Shown here: positions 27,090 through 35,693 of the stretch, one piece after another | Position numbering within the stretch: the first letter of the stretch is position 1 | Layout of the letters: every line of letters begins with the position of its first letter | Origin: Anaerolineales bacterium UBA6055 | Lineage (GTDB): Bacteria; Chloroflexota; Anaerolineae; Aggregatilineales; Phototrophicaceae | DNA length: 64,000 bases | Direction of reading: 5' to 3' | Assembly (NCBI GenBank): GCA_002428985.1 | Contig: DIYL01000059.1 | Coordinates: forward strand, 271,195-335,194 | Position numbers and translations under genes: made by a program | Notes under the pieces: model-generated | Database searches by the model: none | Told to the model about the DNA's origin: nothing | Seen by the model: the letters and a program-made list of their open reading frames with translations, nothing else

Positions 27090-28553
27090 TTAAAACGAAA
27101 ATAAATAACAAGTTTCCGACTCAATCGGCTCATACGCGCTGAGCTGTTCAGGAATTTCGAATGTTTCTAAGTTACCAGTATCGCAGTACAAATAGATGAA
27201 CGCTGTATCGTTCTCGATTAAGGACTGAGCATTCTCCGGCGAGCGATTCCCGTCTAAGTCAACTGACGCATATAATGACAGCGGAGAAATACCATAATCC
27301 ACATTCGTCATAACGCGATCTCCTGCCTGCGAATAATCCGCTAATAACGAGCGCATTTCCTCAAGTTGTGGACGCACTGCTGATTGATGTAATAGCGCAA
27401 AGAAAAACCCGCCCGTTATGATTCCTCCCAAAACCAACCCCTGCATAACTGCCGATATAACCCGTCGCATACGTCCACGATGCGCTTGATGAGCGATCAT
27501 GGCATACGATGCACTAAATGCAAAAGCAGGCGCGAGGTATATTTTATAGTAATTGTGAATATAGGTCGCGTTACGGAACACAAGAAAGTAAATTAGAGCT
27601 GATGCAAACAGCACCATCATCATACCAGCGGTCAGACGGTTGACTCGCTTGCGCGATAACCATACCCCCAATCCTGACAAAATAAGCAAACTCGGCGTAT
27701 AAAGCGATATAGTATGTATGAAGTTTTGCCACAAAAATTCCGTGAACGTAAATGTTGCCGATCCGCGCGACAAAGATTGATTACTCGTCCGGAAGACAAA
27801 AACATCCAATAAGCTAGTGATTGTTTCAGGATACACCACCTGATAATAACCAATCAGCAACCCAACACTCACAACCGCTGTAATCCCCAGAGCAAGAAAT
27901 AATCTCCAATTGCGCTTCGGATTCAACCATAACAACAAAAAACCAGCCATCCCGATAAAGATCAACACAGCCCATGCCGTCCAAGCACACAGAAATGTAA
28001 AAATCACCATCAAGATCAAATCACGACGATTAATGCGACGGGACAGGTTAACCAGCGTAGCGAATAAAAGCAACACAAATGCCAGTGCGGGTGCCTCGTG
28101 ATTTGGCATCCGGCCATAAAATAGCATCATCGGCGTAAAAGCATACAGAGCTGTCCCCCATAACGCCTGCGATTGATTATGTGTGAGACGTCGCAACAAG
28201 ACATAGAATCCTGCCGTACTCAATAATGTCATGATCGCCGCAAGATAACGAAAACTCATTTCGTTAAACCCAAACAGCCCACTCGTAATCGCCGTCTGCC
28301 ATACGATCATAGGAGGGTGATGGATATAGACATAATAATCATCGGGTTGTGTCACAGGCTCAAAATTGAGGATTTGGAGGAAACTGATATTCGATGCACC
28401 CAGCCGATCATAATTCCGCACCGCTGCACTAATCCACGCACCGTTATCGCCCCCTTGTTCCCACCACGGCAGATCAATATTAATCATCATCAACCCCCAT
28501 GAGGCGATGAGAATCAGTACTAATGCAAACGGGATACGCACAGATCGTCGCAT
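27090..28553 (-). CDS. GT39/ArnT-like membrane glycosyltransferase
   Basis: A 487-residue protein with about ten membrane helices and the N-terminal first-loop motif of polyprenyl-phosphate sugar transferases: an acidic residue in G-G-D-N-G-A-W-I-S-A-A-V-R-N-Y, then H-H-P-P in the same loop. In ArnT and PMT enzymes this loop carries the catalytic Asp and the transfer goes to lipid or protein on the outer face of the membrane. Donor and acceptor are unknown. The start at 28553 lies just past the stop of the upstream gene (28558), so the two are translationally adjacent; the open frame extends upstream to 28622 in an overlap unlikely to be translated. Confidence 0.8.
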   Translation of the reverse strand: MRRSVRIPFALVLILIASWGLMMINIDLPWWEQGGDNGAWISAAVRNYDRLGASNISFLQILNFEPVTQPDDYYVYIHHPPMIVWQTAITSGLFGFNEMSFRYLAAIMTLLSTAGFYVLLRRLTHNQSQALWGTALYAFTPMMLFYGRMPNHEAPALAFVLLLFATLVNLSRRINRRDLILMVIFTFLCAWTAWAVLIFIGMAGFLLLWLNPKRNWRLFLALGITAVVSVGLLIGYYQVVYPETITSLLDVFVFRTSNQSLSRGSATFTFTEFLWQNFIHTISLYTPSLLILSGLGVWLSRKRVNRLTAGMMMVLFASALIYFLVFRNATYIHNYYKIYLAPAFAFSASYAMIAHQAHRGRMRRVISAVMQGLVLGGIITGGFFFALLHQSAVRPQLEEMRSLLADYSQAGDRVMTNVDYGISPLSLYASVDLDGNRSPENAQSLIENDTAFIYLYCDTGNLETFEIPEQLSAYEPIESETCYLFSF

Positions 28554-28557
28554 AGGG

Positions 28558-30639
28558 CTATTCACTGTCAGTGCCTGAAATGCCAACGCGAATAATCTGT
28601 TGATAAACAATATTGATTTCAACAGTACTATCCGTCAGCATTTCAAGTTGGTGTTGAATATCCATCAGATCATCACTCGACGGTGGTGCAACATCACGAA
28701 TCGTCGCATTAACCACAAACGAGTCCGCATCCTGCAAACTAAGATCTACAACCGATCCCGTTGGCAATACATCTAGGAAAATCGCTTCGACTCGTCCATA
28801 CCGACGGTCATTCTGCCGTATAATTTGTTGATTAATGACGCGCAAATCTACATTTTGTTCGTAAACTTCATTCACCAATAACTGAGCTTGTTCCACCTGA
28901 CTTGGAGCAACCGGAACTTCCGACTGTACAATAATTTCTGCACTAAACTGCACACCGGGGATTAAATCAAACTCAACAGTTTCTGCATCCGTAAAGACTT
29001 CTGATGCCAACCGTTCGCCGACTTCGACTTCATCAACCGCCAACGACCCCAATTGAAGGAAAACAAACAAAGCAATCACGGTCAGGCTCGCTAACAAGAC
29101 CCATGAAACGCGTGCTAAATTTGCCGTTACACCTTCACGCTCTTGATCGGGACGAACCCCCAGCCATAAAAACGTGATGTACTGCGACGCGATAATAAAA
29201 GTGATATTCGTGAGGAATAACAACGATGCCCCGATAGCGAGGTTAATATTCTGGAGCGCAACCCCTAATCCAATCGTACACACCGGAGGCATTAACGCCG
29301 CTGCAATCGCAACACCCGCAAGTGCTGCCGGAATGCCTTTACGTGCCAACGCATATGCCGCAACCAGACCAGATACTAACGCAACTGCCGCATCCAGTAC
29401 CGTCGGGCTACCACGGGATAACATCTCTTGCGTTGGTGCATCCAAGGGCAGAAATGTACCCATACCAATTGAAATCAATAACGCGAGGACAACCCCCAAG
29501 ATCATCGTAAAACTTGACCGTCGTGTTAACGCCAGCAATCCCGTCGCCATCCCCGTTGAAAAGCCAGAAATCGGCGACATCAATGGGGCGACCAACATCG
29601 CACCAATAATCACCGCAACACTGTTAATCATCAAACCCAGTGTTGCTAAGCCAGCAGATAGCACAATCATCACCGTGTAGTCGAGGTTCGAATCTGCATT
29701 TTTCTGTGCATTCCAGATCAGTTCGTTCTGCTCAACTTTTGTCAGTTGTGGGTTAATCCGCAAGACGCGCCGTTCAATCGCGCCACGCACCCCTTTTTGC
29801 CATTCAACCTGCGAGATCATAATGACCGGACCCGGTGCACGGTTCATCAGTTGATCGCCCAAATCATCCGTAATTTGACGCTCAAAATCCGACTTCTGCG
29901 AGAATCCCATCACCAGCAAGTCTTTATCCGTCAACTCGCGCAAAATGCTACGTTCCGGCGTTCGCCCTACAATAATCTGCTTACTCGGACGGTTATCCTT
30001 TGGCAATAAGGCTTCGGCCTCTTTCATCTGTTTTTCGTGTTCAGGCGAATACTGATAGTTATACTGCACACTCATTTCACGGACACTCGCCCCATGTTGT
30101 ATCGCGAGGCTAATCCCGAGTCGCATTGCCGTCGTTGACTGAATTGTTCCATCCGTCGGAATCACAACCCGACTAAACGATGGGGAATCAGATCGACGGT
30201 AAACAAGCACACCACACGGAGCAGTAGCAATCACGTTTTCAACAATTGTTCCAAGCTTTACTTGTCGCCGTGTCCACTGTTGTACCCCGAGGATGATGAC
30301 ATCGGCATTACGTTCACGCGCAACATCCAAAATCCCACGTGAGATACTAACCGCAATTTCCGTCACCAATTCAACATTATGCCCCTCACCAGCACTCCGA
30401 AAATCCTCAATCACCTGATGCACATCATCAGTCACTTTATTCGCAGCTTCAGCATCCCCCATCGCAATCACTAACGCAATGACCAGCCCCTCCGACGGGT
30501 GAACCATCTCACCTGCTAATTCCAGCATTTGTGAGGCAGTATCAGGTCGTCCAATCGGAACAACAACAGTTTTTGCATAATAGTGGTCTTGGGGTAGCGG
30601 TTCTTGGATACTATCATCAACAGTAGGTTTATCAGTCAC
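28558..30639 (-). CDS. Universal-stress-protein pair fused to a DUF389 membrane domain
   Basis: A 693-residue multidomain protein. Residues about 20-150 and 155-280 are two UspA-like folds; the second carries the nucleotide-loop-like G-R-T-P-E-R-S-I and M-G-F-S. Residues about 320-500 are the DUF389 membrane domain, with the signature N-S-V-A-V-I-I-G-A-M-L-V-A-P-L-M-S-P-I and several further helices. A soluble domain of about 180 residues, alternating strands and helices, closes the protein. DUF389 proteins are uncharacterised. The fusion suggests a channel- or transporter-like unit gated by nucleotide-binding USP domains (inference). It directly precedes the glycosyltransferase gene in one operon. 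Confidence 0.86.
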   Translation of the reverse strand: MTDKPTVDDSIQEPLPQDHYYAKTVVVPIGRPDTASQMLELAGEMVHPSEGLVIALVIAMGDAEAANKVTDDVHQVIEDFRSAGEGHNVELVTEIAVSISRGILDVARERNADVIILGVQQWTRRQVKLGTIVENVIATAPCGVLVYRRSDSPSFSRVVIPTDGTIQSTTAMRLGISLAIQHGASVREMSVQYNYQYSPEHEKQMKEAEALLPKDNRPSKQIIVGRTPERSILRELTDKDLLVMGFSQKSDFERQITDDLGDQLMNRAPGPVIMISQVEWQKGVRGAIERRVLRINPQLTKVEQNELIWNAQKNADSNLDYTVMIVLSAGLATLGLMINSVAVIIGAMLVAPLMSPISGFSTGMATGLLALTRRSSFTMILGVVLALLISIGMGTFLPLDAPTQEMLSRGSPTVLDAAVALVSGLVAAYALARKGIPAALAGVAIAAALMPPVCTIGLGVALQNINLAIGASLLFLTNITFIIASQYITFLWLGVRPDQEREGVTANLARVSWVLLASLTVIALFVFLQLGSLAVDEVEVGERLASEVFTDAETVEFDLIPGVQFSAEIIVQSEVPVAPSQVEQAQLLVNEVYEQNVDLRVINQQIIRQNDRRYGRVEAIFLDVLPTGSVVDLSLQDADSFVVNATIRDVAPPSSDDLMDIQHQLEMLTDSTVEINIVYQQIIRVGISGTDSE

Positions 30640-30733
30640 AGGGTTCGCCTTTTGGGTGCATCCAAATCTCTGATTGAATTGTAGAGGCGTTCGGGAATTG
30701 CGTCAACTTTCAGGCGACAAGATACCAAGTGAA

Positions 30734-31102
30734 TCACGATGTACTATGGCTGTTTGTTTCATCATATGCTTGTCTAGCAGATTCGACTTTATCATAATTG
30801 TCGTTTGACCACTCACACAGCGTGATAATCGGTTCTGCAAGTGATTCACCCAATGATGTAAGCGAGTATTCAACTTTTGGAGGAATAACAGGATATGCTT
30901 CGCGATGAACGATACCGTCACGCTCCATCCGCCTCAGGGTTTGTGTCAGCACTTTAGATGAAATCGAGCCAACTTCTTTCTGCAATTCCCCAAAACGTAG
31001 CACACGTCCTTCCCGTAGAAAAAATACAATCATCAATGTCCAACGATCTGCAATAAGATCAATAGTTTCAATTGCTCTTCTGATGTGGCGTTTTTTGCTC
31101 AA
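30734..31102 (-). CDS. HxlR-family transcriptional regulator (TTG start)
   Basis: A 122-residue winged-helix regulator. The core D-R-W-T-L-M-I-V-F-F-L-R-E-G (about 16-29), F-G-E-L-Q-K-E-V, S-S-K-V-L-T-Q-T-L-R-R-M-E-R-D-G (about 47-62) and V-E-Y-S-L-T-S-L-G are diagnostic of HxlR/MarR-like proteins. The N-terminal redox cysteine found in many HxlR sensors is missing. The start is TTG at 31102 with AGGAGA 8 bases upstream. It is divergent from the secreted-protein operon at 31267, with an HxlR-type box between them, so it probably regulates that operon and itself. Confidence 0.88.
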   Translation of the reverse strand: MSKKRHIRRAIETIDLIADRWTLMIVFFLREGRVLRFGELQKEVGSISSKVLTQTLRRMERDGIVHREAYPVIPPKVEYSLTSLGESLAEPIITLCEWSNDNYDKVESARQAYDETNSHSTS

Positions 31103-31149
31103 TGTAATGTCTCCTTGATACTTTCCAATAGAAACTAACTATGTTTTTG

Positions 31150-31162
31150 GTAACTACGTTAC
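31150..31162. promoter_or_regulatory. HxlR-type palindromic box
   Basis: GTAAC-TAC-GTTAC, a perfect inverted repeat with a 3-bp spacer, between the divergent hxlR gene and the exported-protein operon and 14 bp upstream of the -35 box of that operon. The shape fits known HxlR-family sites (two 5-bp half sites, 3-bp gap). Confidence 0.6.
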
Positions 31163-31176
31163 TTCAAAGTGCTGAA

Positions 31177-31205
31177 TTGACCCAACATTTGTTTGTCATT
31201 ATAGT
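31177..31205 (+). promoter_or_regulatory. Promoter of the exported-protein operon
   Basis: TTGACC (31177-31182), 17-bp spacer, TATAGT (31200-31205): a good sigma-70-type promoter pointing to the gene at 31267. Confidence 0.72.
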
Positions 31206-31209
31206 AATT

Positions 31210-31227
31210 TTTGAATGATCATTCAAA
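31210..31227. promoter_or_regulatory. 18-bp perfect palindromic operator at the start of transcription
   Basis: TTTGAATGATCATTCAAA is a perfect palindrome that begins 4 bp after the -10 box, covering the expected start of transcription. Its form (TGAATGATCATTCA) is of the TetR type rather than HxlR type, so this promoter may answer to two different regulators. Confidence 0.68.
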
Positions 31228-31266
31228 TATAAACATGTATCGTTAGCCTATTTGGAGAAGTATCAT

Positions 31267-32493
31267 ATGTATAACTACAACAGAGCATTGCTCGTTGTCG
31301 TCTTTATGTTTGTCGCAGGTATTGTCGGTTATCAGTCAAATATAACTGTCCAAGCCCAAGACGAGATTGTCTTTGAATCTATGGGTGCGCTTGAATTCGG
31401 AGCAGATGGCGTGTTATTTGTTGGCGATTCTTATGGCGCACAGGTTGTGGCATTAGAAACCAACGATATTGAAGTTGTCGAAAATGGCGAAGCCCCAGTT
31501 TTTGTAGACATGATTGATGTCAAGTTAGCGGCCATGCTTGGCACAACCCCGCGCGATGTGGTGATTAATGACATGATCGTCAATCCAATCTCACAGAATA
31601 TATATCTCACTGTCCATGTCGGACGAACAATCGATCCAGACGTTGCACTAGTTCGTTACGTCCGGTCAACGGGTGAGCTTGAAATTCTTGATCTTTCAGA
31701 ATTTGTCATGACATCCGTTGATATTCCGCTTGCGCATCCTTTTGAAGATGAACTGCAATATGGTCAGTCCATCCGTGTTTTCACAGTCACTGACCTAACT
31801 TACTATGACGGTCAATTGATGATTGCAGGTGTATCCAATCAAGAGTTTGCATCAACATTACGTACCGTCAGCTATCCATTTACTGACGATATGAGCATCT
31901 CTAGTATCGAAATATTCCACGGTGCCCATAACCGTAATGAAACACACGCGCCAATCGTGACATCTCTTGTATATGAAATTGAAGGTGAGCCACATCTCAT
32001 CGCTGCCTATACATGTACACCATTGGTTAAAATTCCACTATCTGCTCTACAAGATGGTGAACACATCATCGGCACCACCATGGCAGAGCTCGGTTTTGGT
32101 AGCAATCCAATCGATATGATGCTTTATCAACCACCAGCTATGATGGGTGGTGGGGATGCGCGTATGTTGATTACACATGATCAACGTGCAGCCAGTTCCG
32201 TAGACCCTAACACATTTGCAGACGCAGAGCTTACGCAACAAGCAGCAGCACCAACAGGTGTTGGTGTATTTGAATTACCATTCACCAGCGCATTACACAC
32301 AGATGTACTCAATGAGAACTTTGTAGTTGCAATTCGTCGGAATGTTCAAACAGGTGATCTCAATATGCAATCGCTAGTCGCAGGTATCTTCTTCGACGTA
32401 GGCGAAAGTGTCGCTGAATATAATTTCCCCGACGAGGAACGGTCACCACTCCCAGCAACAAATCCAATTGATTACGGTTTTGATGTGGAGTAA
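31267..32493 (+). CDS. Exported protein of unknown function (operon with 32503)
   Basis: A 408-residue protein with an N-terminal signal peptide (core about 7-21, likely cut after V-Q-A-Q near 30). The mature part is beta-rich and propeller-like, with phrases such as F-G-A-D-G-V-L-F-V-G-D-S and L-V-Y-E-I-E-G-E-P-H-L-I-A-A-Y-T. No enzyme motif is recognised. The ATG at 31267 is chosen because GGAGAAG lies just before it; a TTG five codons earlier is unlikely. A strong promoter with two palindromes precedes it, and the second exported-protein gene follows after 9 bp. Confidence 0.7.
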   Translation: MYNYNRALLVVVFMFVAGIVGYQSNITVQAQDEIVFESMGALEFGADGVLFVGDSYGAQVVALETNDIEVVENGEAPVFVDMIDVKLAAMLGTTPRDVVINDMIVNPISQNIYLTVHVGRTIDPDVALVRYVRSTGELEILDLSEFVMTSVDIPLAHPFEDELQYGQSIRVFTVTDLTYYDGQLMIAGVSNQEFASTLRTVSYPFTDDMSISSIEIFHGAHNRNETHAPIVTSLVYEIEGEPHLIAAYTCTPLVKIPLSALQDGEHIIGTTMAELGFGSNPIDMMLYQPPAMMGGGDARMLITHDQRAASSVDPNTFADAELTQQAAAPTGVGVFELPFTSALHTDVLNENFVVAIRRNVQTGDLNMQSLVAGIFFDVGESVAEYNFPDEERSPLPATNPIDYGFDVE

Positions 32494-32502
32494 ATACAGT
32501 TT

Positions 32503-33750
32503 ATGTTTCTAGGCAGTCGACAACTAATCCGTTGGAGCTTGCCGAGTATTATCCTGATTGCCAGCCTATTTATGACTGGTAGTCAGGTATTTCGTGCTCA
32601 GCAAGTAGATTCTATAGGATCGCAACCCCTCAATGAGCGTCTCAACATACAATTTAATAATAACATTGATAGGGTCGAAATCTCTGGTTGGACAGTATGG
32701 GAACTCCAACAACTTCAGCAATCTGTTAACTCGAACACAGACTGGTCAACACTCTTACCAATACATATCAACTTAACAGACTATGACATCAGTGAACTAC
32801 CACCTATCCTCGGCAGTTACAATATAGCAGATGGTAGTGAAATACTTACCTTTCATCCAGATTACGGGTGGTCAGAAGGGCAGCACTATGTTGTGACTGC
32901 ACATCTCGATGTTATTCAAGCGCTCACATCAATTACGAGTGATGAAACCACTATCGAAGCATCGTTTTTCATCCCATCAGCTGAAGTCCCTGAAGATCAC
33001 CCTACCATCACCAATATCTATCCAACAAGCGACCAGTTGCCAGAAAACCTCTTACGCTTTTACATTGAGTTTTCACAACCAATGCAACGAGGTGATGTCT
33101 ACGATATGGTCACATTGCTAGATGAAAATGGTGATGAGGTCGAATGGCCATTCCTGAGAATTGGTCAAGAATTTTGGGATCGTCAAATGCAAACCTTGAC
33201 CATAATTATGGATCCTGGTCGCATTAAACAAGGGGTCGCACCCAATTTAGAGGCAGGCGCTCCATTGGCATCATCAGGGTCATATGAATTAGTTATCCAC
33301 AGCGGGCTAACCGATGCCTATGGTCGAGAACTAACACAAACAGTTAGCAAGACATTTACGGTCATCGCACCAGATCACCAATCACCAGACCCAGAGCAAT
33401 GGATAATTGAAACCCCAATGTCATCCACGCATGATCCATTAGTGATCGCCCTCGATAATTCGATTGATCCAATTCTAGCCACACGGCTTATTCGAGTTGA
33501 ATACGCAAATGGACAAGTGGTTTTAGGCACACTTACATTGGACAATAACGAAACCAGACTGATTTTGACACCAGAGGTCGAGTGGGAGTCGGGTCAATAT
33601 CGTGTAGCTGTAAATCGAACGTTGGAAGATTATGCAGGCAATCGGATCGAGTCACTGTTTGATATGCAGGAAGGAACAGTAGCAGAGTTGGCATCTGACA
33701 CAACATCAGACCAAGTTGTTTATCTCGATTTTGAGATTGATAGTAGATAA
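32503..33750 (+). CDS. Exported protein with bacterial Ig-like (SbsA-type) domains
   Basis: A 415-residue protein with an N-terminal signal or anchor (about 11-30). It contains Ig-like domains of the kind found in S-layer and adhesin proteins: L-R-F-Y-I-E-F-S-Q-P-M (about 185-195) and later G-S-Y-E-L-V-I-H-S-G-L-T-D-A-Y-G-R-E-L, which is the usual G-x-Y-x-L-x-x-x-x-x-L-x-D-x-x-G-x-x-L ending, and a further copy near the C-terminus (G-Q-Y-R-V-A-V-N-R-T-L-E-D-Y-A-G-N). It probably pairs with the upstream exported protein at the cell surface. Nine-base spacing shows translation coupling. Confidence 0.75.
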   Translation: MFLGSRQLIRWSLPSIILIASLFMTGSQVFRAQQVDSIGSQPLNERLNIQFNNNIDRVEISGWTVWELQQLQQSVNSNTDWSTLLPIHINLTDYDISELPPILGSYNIADGSEILTFHPDYGWSEGQHYVVTAHLDVIQALTSITSDETTIEASFFIPSAEVPEDHPTITNIYPTSDQLPENLLRFYIEFSQPMQRGDVYDMVTLLDENGDEVEWPFLRIGQEFWDRQMQTLTIIMDPGRIKQGVAPNLEAGAPLASSGSYELVIHSGLTDAYGRELTQTVSKTFTVIAPDHQSPDPEQWIIETPMSSTHDPLVIALDNSIDPILATRLIRVEYANGQVVLGTLTLDNNETRLILTPEVEWESGQYRVAVNRTLEDYAGNRIESLFDMQEGTVAELASDTTSDQVVYLDFEIDSR

Positions 33751-33761
33751 ACTTTTAAGTC

Positions 33762-33785
33762 GGGGAGGATGAAGTTTGCCTCCCC
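33762..33785. terminator. Hairpin between convergent genes
   Basis: GGGGAGG (33762-33768) and CCTCCCC (33779-33785) form a 7-bp GC-rich stem around a 10-nt loop, between the convergent Ig-like protein gene and the membrane gene at 33798. No T-run; likely bidirectional barrier. Confidence 0.5.
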
Positions 33786-33797
33786 AGCAAGCACTGT

Positions 33798-34349
33798 CTA
33801 ACCCATGCTAATGAGTGGTCCCATATAACGTGCACCTGCCATAAAGAACAGTGCGATGATACTCAACCACATACTAATTTTACCGTGAAGCATGAGCTTC
33901 TTTTCGAGTGTATGCAGCGCATCTTGTTGTTCGCTGTTTGGATCATCGCCAACTTCTTTGACCAGCTTAATATACTTACGTGACTGTCCACCAAGTGCAG
34001 CAAAACCATGCCCAAATGCCAACAAACCAAACACAACACCGACACCAAGCACCGTACCTTGCCCACTACGCATATAATCGACACTGCTAAAGCCATCACT
34101 GACGACCCAATACAACACAAGCCCTGCTACGGTCGTCAAAATCGCGACAATCGGCATAAGTTTGTCAAAGCCCGATTTTGTATATAACGCACGCATCACT
34201 TTACTAGTATCCACACCAGATGCTTTCAGGGCAGGCTCAATATACATAGACAGAGTAATACCAGCTCCAACCCAAATAACACCTGCAATGATGTGTATTA
34301 ATCGAAAAACTGTAATAAAGACAGCACCACCGGCTGTACTTACATCCAT
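33798..34349 (-). CDS. Four-helix membrane protein, CopD/DUF2269-like
   Basis: A 183-residue protein with four membrane helices (about 10-32, 52-74, 86-108, 148-172). The first helix reads F-R-L-I-H-I-I-A-G-V-I-W-V-G, a motif common to CopD-like and DUF2269-like proteins where the His can bind haem or copper. It lies 57 bp after the cytochrome c lipoprotein gene on the same strand, which suggests a joint redox role (inference). Excellent site AGGAGAGG. Confidence 0.65.
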   Translation of the reverse strand: MDVSTAGGAVFITVFRLIHIIAGVIWVGAGITLSMYIEPALKASGVDTSKVMRALYTKSGFDKLMPIVAILTTVAGLVLYWVVSDGFSSVDYMRSGQGTVLGVGVVFGLLAFGHGFAALGGQSRKYIKLVKEVGDDPNSEQQDALHTLEKKLMLHGKISMWLSIIALFFMAGARYMGPLISMG

Positions 34350-34374
34350 AGACCTCTCCTTTTTTATAAATTGT

Positions 34375-34392
34375 GGTAGAGGGCATCCCCTA
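34375..34392. repeat. Short palindrome of the GTAGGG type
   Basis: GTAGAGG and CCCCTAC pair with one mismatch around GCAT, in the gap between the cytochrome and membrane-protein genes. It looks like a minimal member of the dispersed palindrome family. Confidence 0.45.
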
Positions 34393-34406
34393 CAAAAAGT
34401 CTCCGT

Positions 34407-34814
34407 CTATTCTAGCGTTTGTAGATACGCAATCAAGTCCGCGATGTCTGCCGCTTCGTAGGCTGTATCATAGTCACCATACATCACATTCGAATAGCCA
34501 CCAACAAGTAGCCGTGCAGGACGCACAATACTCCAGTAGAGATATTCGGTCGAATCTTCACCACTTACACGGCTACCAGCGACACTCGCAATCCCTTCCA
34601 AAGACGGTCCTATACCGCCACCACTCCCCTCAACCACATGACAACTTGCACATGTCGGTGCGCCATTAGCCGATTGACTATATAATTTTTCACCACTGCC
34701 CGCATCAGCAAATGTCATATCAATTTCGTCAAATGTAATCGCAGGCGGTTCGGCTTCTCCACACCCTGCAAGGATCAGACTACAAAGTAAAACAAGCATT
34801 AATCCAAATCGCAC
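34407..34814 (-). CDS. Cytochrome c lipoprotein (GTG start)
   Basis: A 135-residue lipoprotein: the signal peptide ends with the lipobox L-A-G-C18. The haem site is C55-A-S-C58-H59, and M111 in S-N-V-M-Y-G is the likely sixth ligand. The rest is a class I cytochrome c (G-P-S-L-E-G-I-A, and the final helix I-A-D-L-I-A-Y-L-Q). It should be anchored outside the cytoplasmic membrane and carry electrons. The start codon is GTG with AAAGGACA upstream. Confidence 0.88.
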   Translation of the reverse strand: MRFGLMLVLLCSLILAGCGEAEPPAITFDEIDMTFADAGSGEKLYSQSANGAPTCASCHVVEGSGGGIGPSLEGIASVAGSRVSGEDSTEYLYWSIVRPARLLVGGYSNVMYGDYDTAYEAADIADLIAYLQTLE

Positions 34815-35041
34815 AATATATGTCCTTTAAGTTATAAGCATACATGGACGTATCATAGCATAGAGGAAATTACAGGTGAATTACGTGTCTATCAGTCGCG
34901 GGGACCAAGTATCCCAAGAATTCGCGTAGGGAACTATTATGAACATATTTAGAGACTGATTGGAAATTCAAAATACATGATTTCTTGGGACAAAATTGCG
35001 TTGAATATTCCTACAAATACACCAATTTATTGTGATTCGTA

Positions 35042-35063
35042 CGGACACATAACGATGTGTCCG
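35042..35063. repeat. Palindrome in a 340-bp gene-free gap
   Basis: Arms CGGACACAT (35042-35050) and ATGTGTCCG (35055-35063) pair perfectly around AACG, preceded by GTA. It resembles the element at 50797 (GTAGGGACAATGC...). Apart from it, 34815-35154 shows no gene or other clear signal. Confidence 0.6.
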
Positions 35064-35154
35064 AGTGTAAAACTACCGAAACACAATATTCAATACAAGT
35101 TCTAACTGCTAAAAACTTCTCTAGACTTCAAACAAATGCTATCATTTCTCAATA

Positions 35155-35565
35155 TTATTGACCTAATATCTCTTCAACCGATGGTAGTGTCGGATCCATA
35201 ACAATCAGGAAATCCAAACACTCTTTAAGAGTTTCAAAGCGACGATGACGAACTTTTGTAATCTGGACAACCATTGATCCTAAGAAATTTGCCATAGAGG
35301 TGCGATCCGTATTACCATAAATGAAAAACCATCCGGTTTTATCATGGCGCAAAAATTGAGCAACATTACTAAATGCAGCAAGAGATTTAGGTAGAGATGT
35401 CGTCTTTCCTTCATCTAAGACAATATGCACGGCTGGGGCATCTGTTTGGCTCATCATACCAATAACTGACTCCGAGAGACGATCGATATCATTGACAGTG
35501 ATGTCTCCTATAGCCACGACTTGAATAATACGGTCTTTTACCAACCAAGTTGCTTGTAAATTCAT
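35155..35565 (-). CDS. Small STAS/SpoIIAA-like protein, paralogue 1
   Basis: A 136-residue protein with alternating strands and helices. It aligns with the next gene (35694) along its whole length: I-T-V-N-D-I against L-A-L-E-D-V, then shared S-E-S-V-I, H-I-V-L, S-L-P-K-S-L, F-L-R-H, G-W-F, I-Y-G-N-T and V-R-H-R-R-F. The layout (a short W-L-V/E-x-K strand, a V-x-x-G-D turn, a central V-H-I-V-L-D strand, then helix) resembles SpoIIAA/STAS folds, which serve as anti-sigma antagonists or scaffolds. No phosphorylatable Ser can be assigned with confidence. Confidence 0.6.
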   Translation of the reverse strand: MNLQATWLVKDRIIQVVAIGDITVNDIDRLSESVIGMMSQTDAPAVHIVLDEGKTTSLPKSLAAFSNVAQFLRHDKTGWFFIYGNTDRTSMANFLGSMVVQITKVRHRRFETLKECLDFLIVMDPTLPSVEEILGQ

Positions 35566-35693
35566 AATATTTTCCTATACCAAGTAGACTGCATCTATTA
35601 TAACGCTGTCATGCGACAGGAAGCATTAAGAAAAATTATGATACATATATTTAATTAATCCCTAAGTCTGAAAATATCCAATATGAATCTAAC

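Noticed and set aside
35042..35063. Intrinsic terminator for the cytochrome or STAS-like genes
   Set aside because: The hairpin is not followed by a T-run and is upstream of the cytochrome gene and downstream of the STAS-like gene by more than 90 bp with no polarity; better explained as a member of the palindrome family.
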